A stretch of DNA of 13,085 nt from Clostridia bacterium (GTDB taxonomy: Bacteria > Bacillota > Clostridia > Christensenellales > CAG-314). Positions 12,952 to 13,085 of the stretch are shown piece after piece (positions within the stretch are counted from its first letter, which is position 1; each line of letters begins with the position of its first letter). Under the pieces are notes generated by a model. The model saw nothing but the letters and a program-made list of their open reading frames with translations. It made no database searches and had not been told where the DNA came from. The stretch is from contig CAAGHL010000049.1 in assembly GCA_900769665.1 (NCBI GenBank), forward strand, positions 1-13,085, given 5' to 3'. The translations under genes were made by a program, and so were the position numbers.

Positions 12952-13085
12952 TTTTGGCAATGGGGCATATCAACCGAAAACCTCGGAGCGACGGCACGGC
13001 TGGGAAATTTCGTTTAAGTCGACTTTATTGCTCGTCGCGGAGGGAGGTATCAGACCGTTTTTCGGTGATATGCCCCTTGCCAAAA
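12952..13085. repeat. 27-bp imperfect inverted repeat with structured loop
   Basis: TTTTGGCAA (12952-12960), GGGGCATATCA (12962-12972) and CCGAAAA (12974-12980) pair with TTTTCGG (13059-13065), TGATATGCCCC (13066-13076) and TTGCCAAAA (13077-13085); only T12961 and A12973 bulge. The 78-base loop has its own stem, GCGACG (12988-12993) with CGTCGC (13033-13038), flanked by CCTC and GAGG, and a 10-bp palindrome AAGTCGACTT (13015-13024). The window ends on the last paired base, so the true extent is unknown. Confidence 0.75.

Larger units (their letters stand above)
12582..13085. other. Structured non-coding tail after uvrC
   Basis: About 500 bases with no credible gene on either strand. It contains a strong 18-bp hairpin (12604-12644) with an overlapping second stem (12643-12673), three abutting hairpins (12706-12768), smaller stems such as TTGAG/CTCAA near 12818-12831, and an imperfect 27-bp inverted repeat spanning 12952-13085 and reaching the window edge. 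A 14-base word, CCGTTTTTCGGTGA, occurs at 12738-12751 and 13055-13068. I recognise no known ncRNA or riboswitch signature. Confidence 0.65.

Noticed and set aside
12582..13085. Known structured RNA (RNase P, tmRNA, SRP RNA, 6S, T-box, group II intron domain V) in the tail
   Set aside because: None of the conserved core words of these RNAs could be found by eye on either strand.

Overview
The window is a stretch of bacterial chromosome carrying eight ordinary housekeeping or metabolic genes, all on the + strand, and one very small cysteine-rich gene on the - strand. All genes use standard stop codons, including TGA. The set (stand-alone tsaD, a CtpE-like P-type ATPase, an M32 carboxypeptidase next to a THUMP rRNA methyltransferase, murC without its division-cluster neighbours, a CvpA family protein, uvrC) and the many sigma-A type promoters (TTGACA / TATAAT) fit a member of the Bacillota, most likely an uncultured gut-type Clostridia lineage. 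That placement is inference from gene content and style; no rRNA or other phylogenetic marker was compared.

Layout. 1-355: non-coding, with several short palindromes and a near-consensus promoter that would start transcription almost on the tsaD ATG. 356-1387: tsaD (tRNA t6A37). 1546-4089: P-type cation ATPase with its own extended -10 promoter. 4261-6892: M32 metallocarboxypeptidase and RlmL/YpsC-like rRNA methyltransferase, 1 nt apart and surely one transcript. 7001-7038: a 16-bp terminator-like hairpin just before murC (7052-8365). 8523-8666 (-): a 47-residue protein with 11 cysteines and 2 histidines and a strong ribosome binding site. It is divergent from a consensus promoter (8823-8850) that drives a CvpA-like membrane protein (9008-9601) through a leader of about 150 nt. 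After a good terminator come a short-chain dehydrogenase (9809-10597), another terminator overlapped by a promoter, and uvrC (10761-12581). 12582-13085 is non-coding but rich in secondary structure, ending in a 27-bp imperfect inverted repeat that runs to the window edge.

The genes do not form a single pathway. They cover tRNA and rRNA modification (tsaD, methyltransferase), cation transport, peptide turnover, peptidoglycan precursor synthesis (murC), DNA repair (uvrC) and two less defined functions (SDR, CvpA). I see no phage, CRISPR, toxin-antitoxin or transposase gene. The unusual content lies between genes: a 26-bp element present three times (1428-1453, 4187-4210, 8384-8409), the uncatalogued Cys-rich miniprotein, the murC leader hairpin and the structured tail after uvrC.
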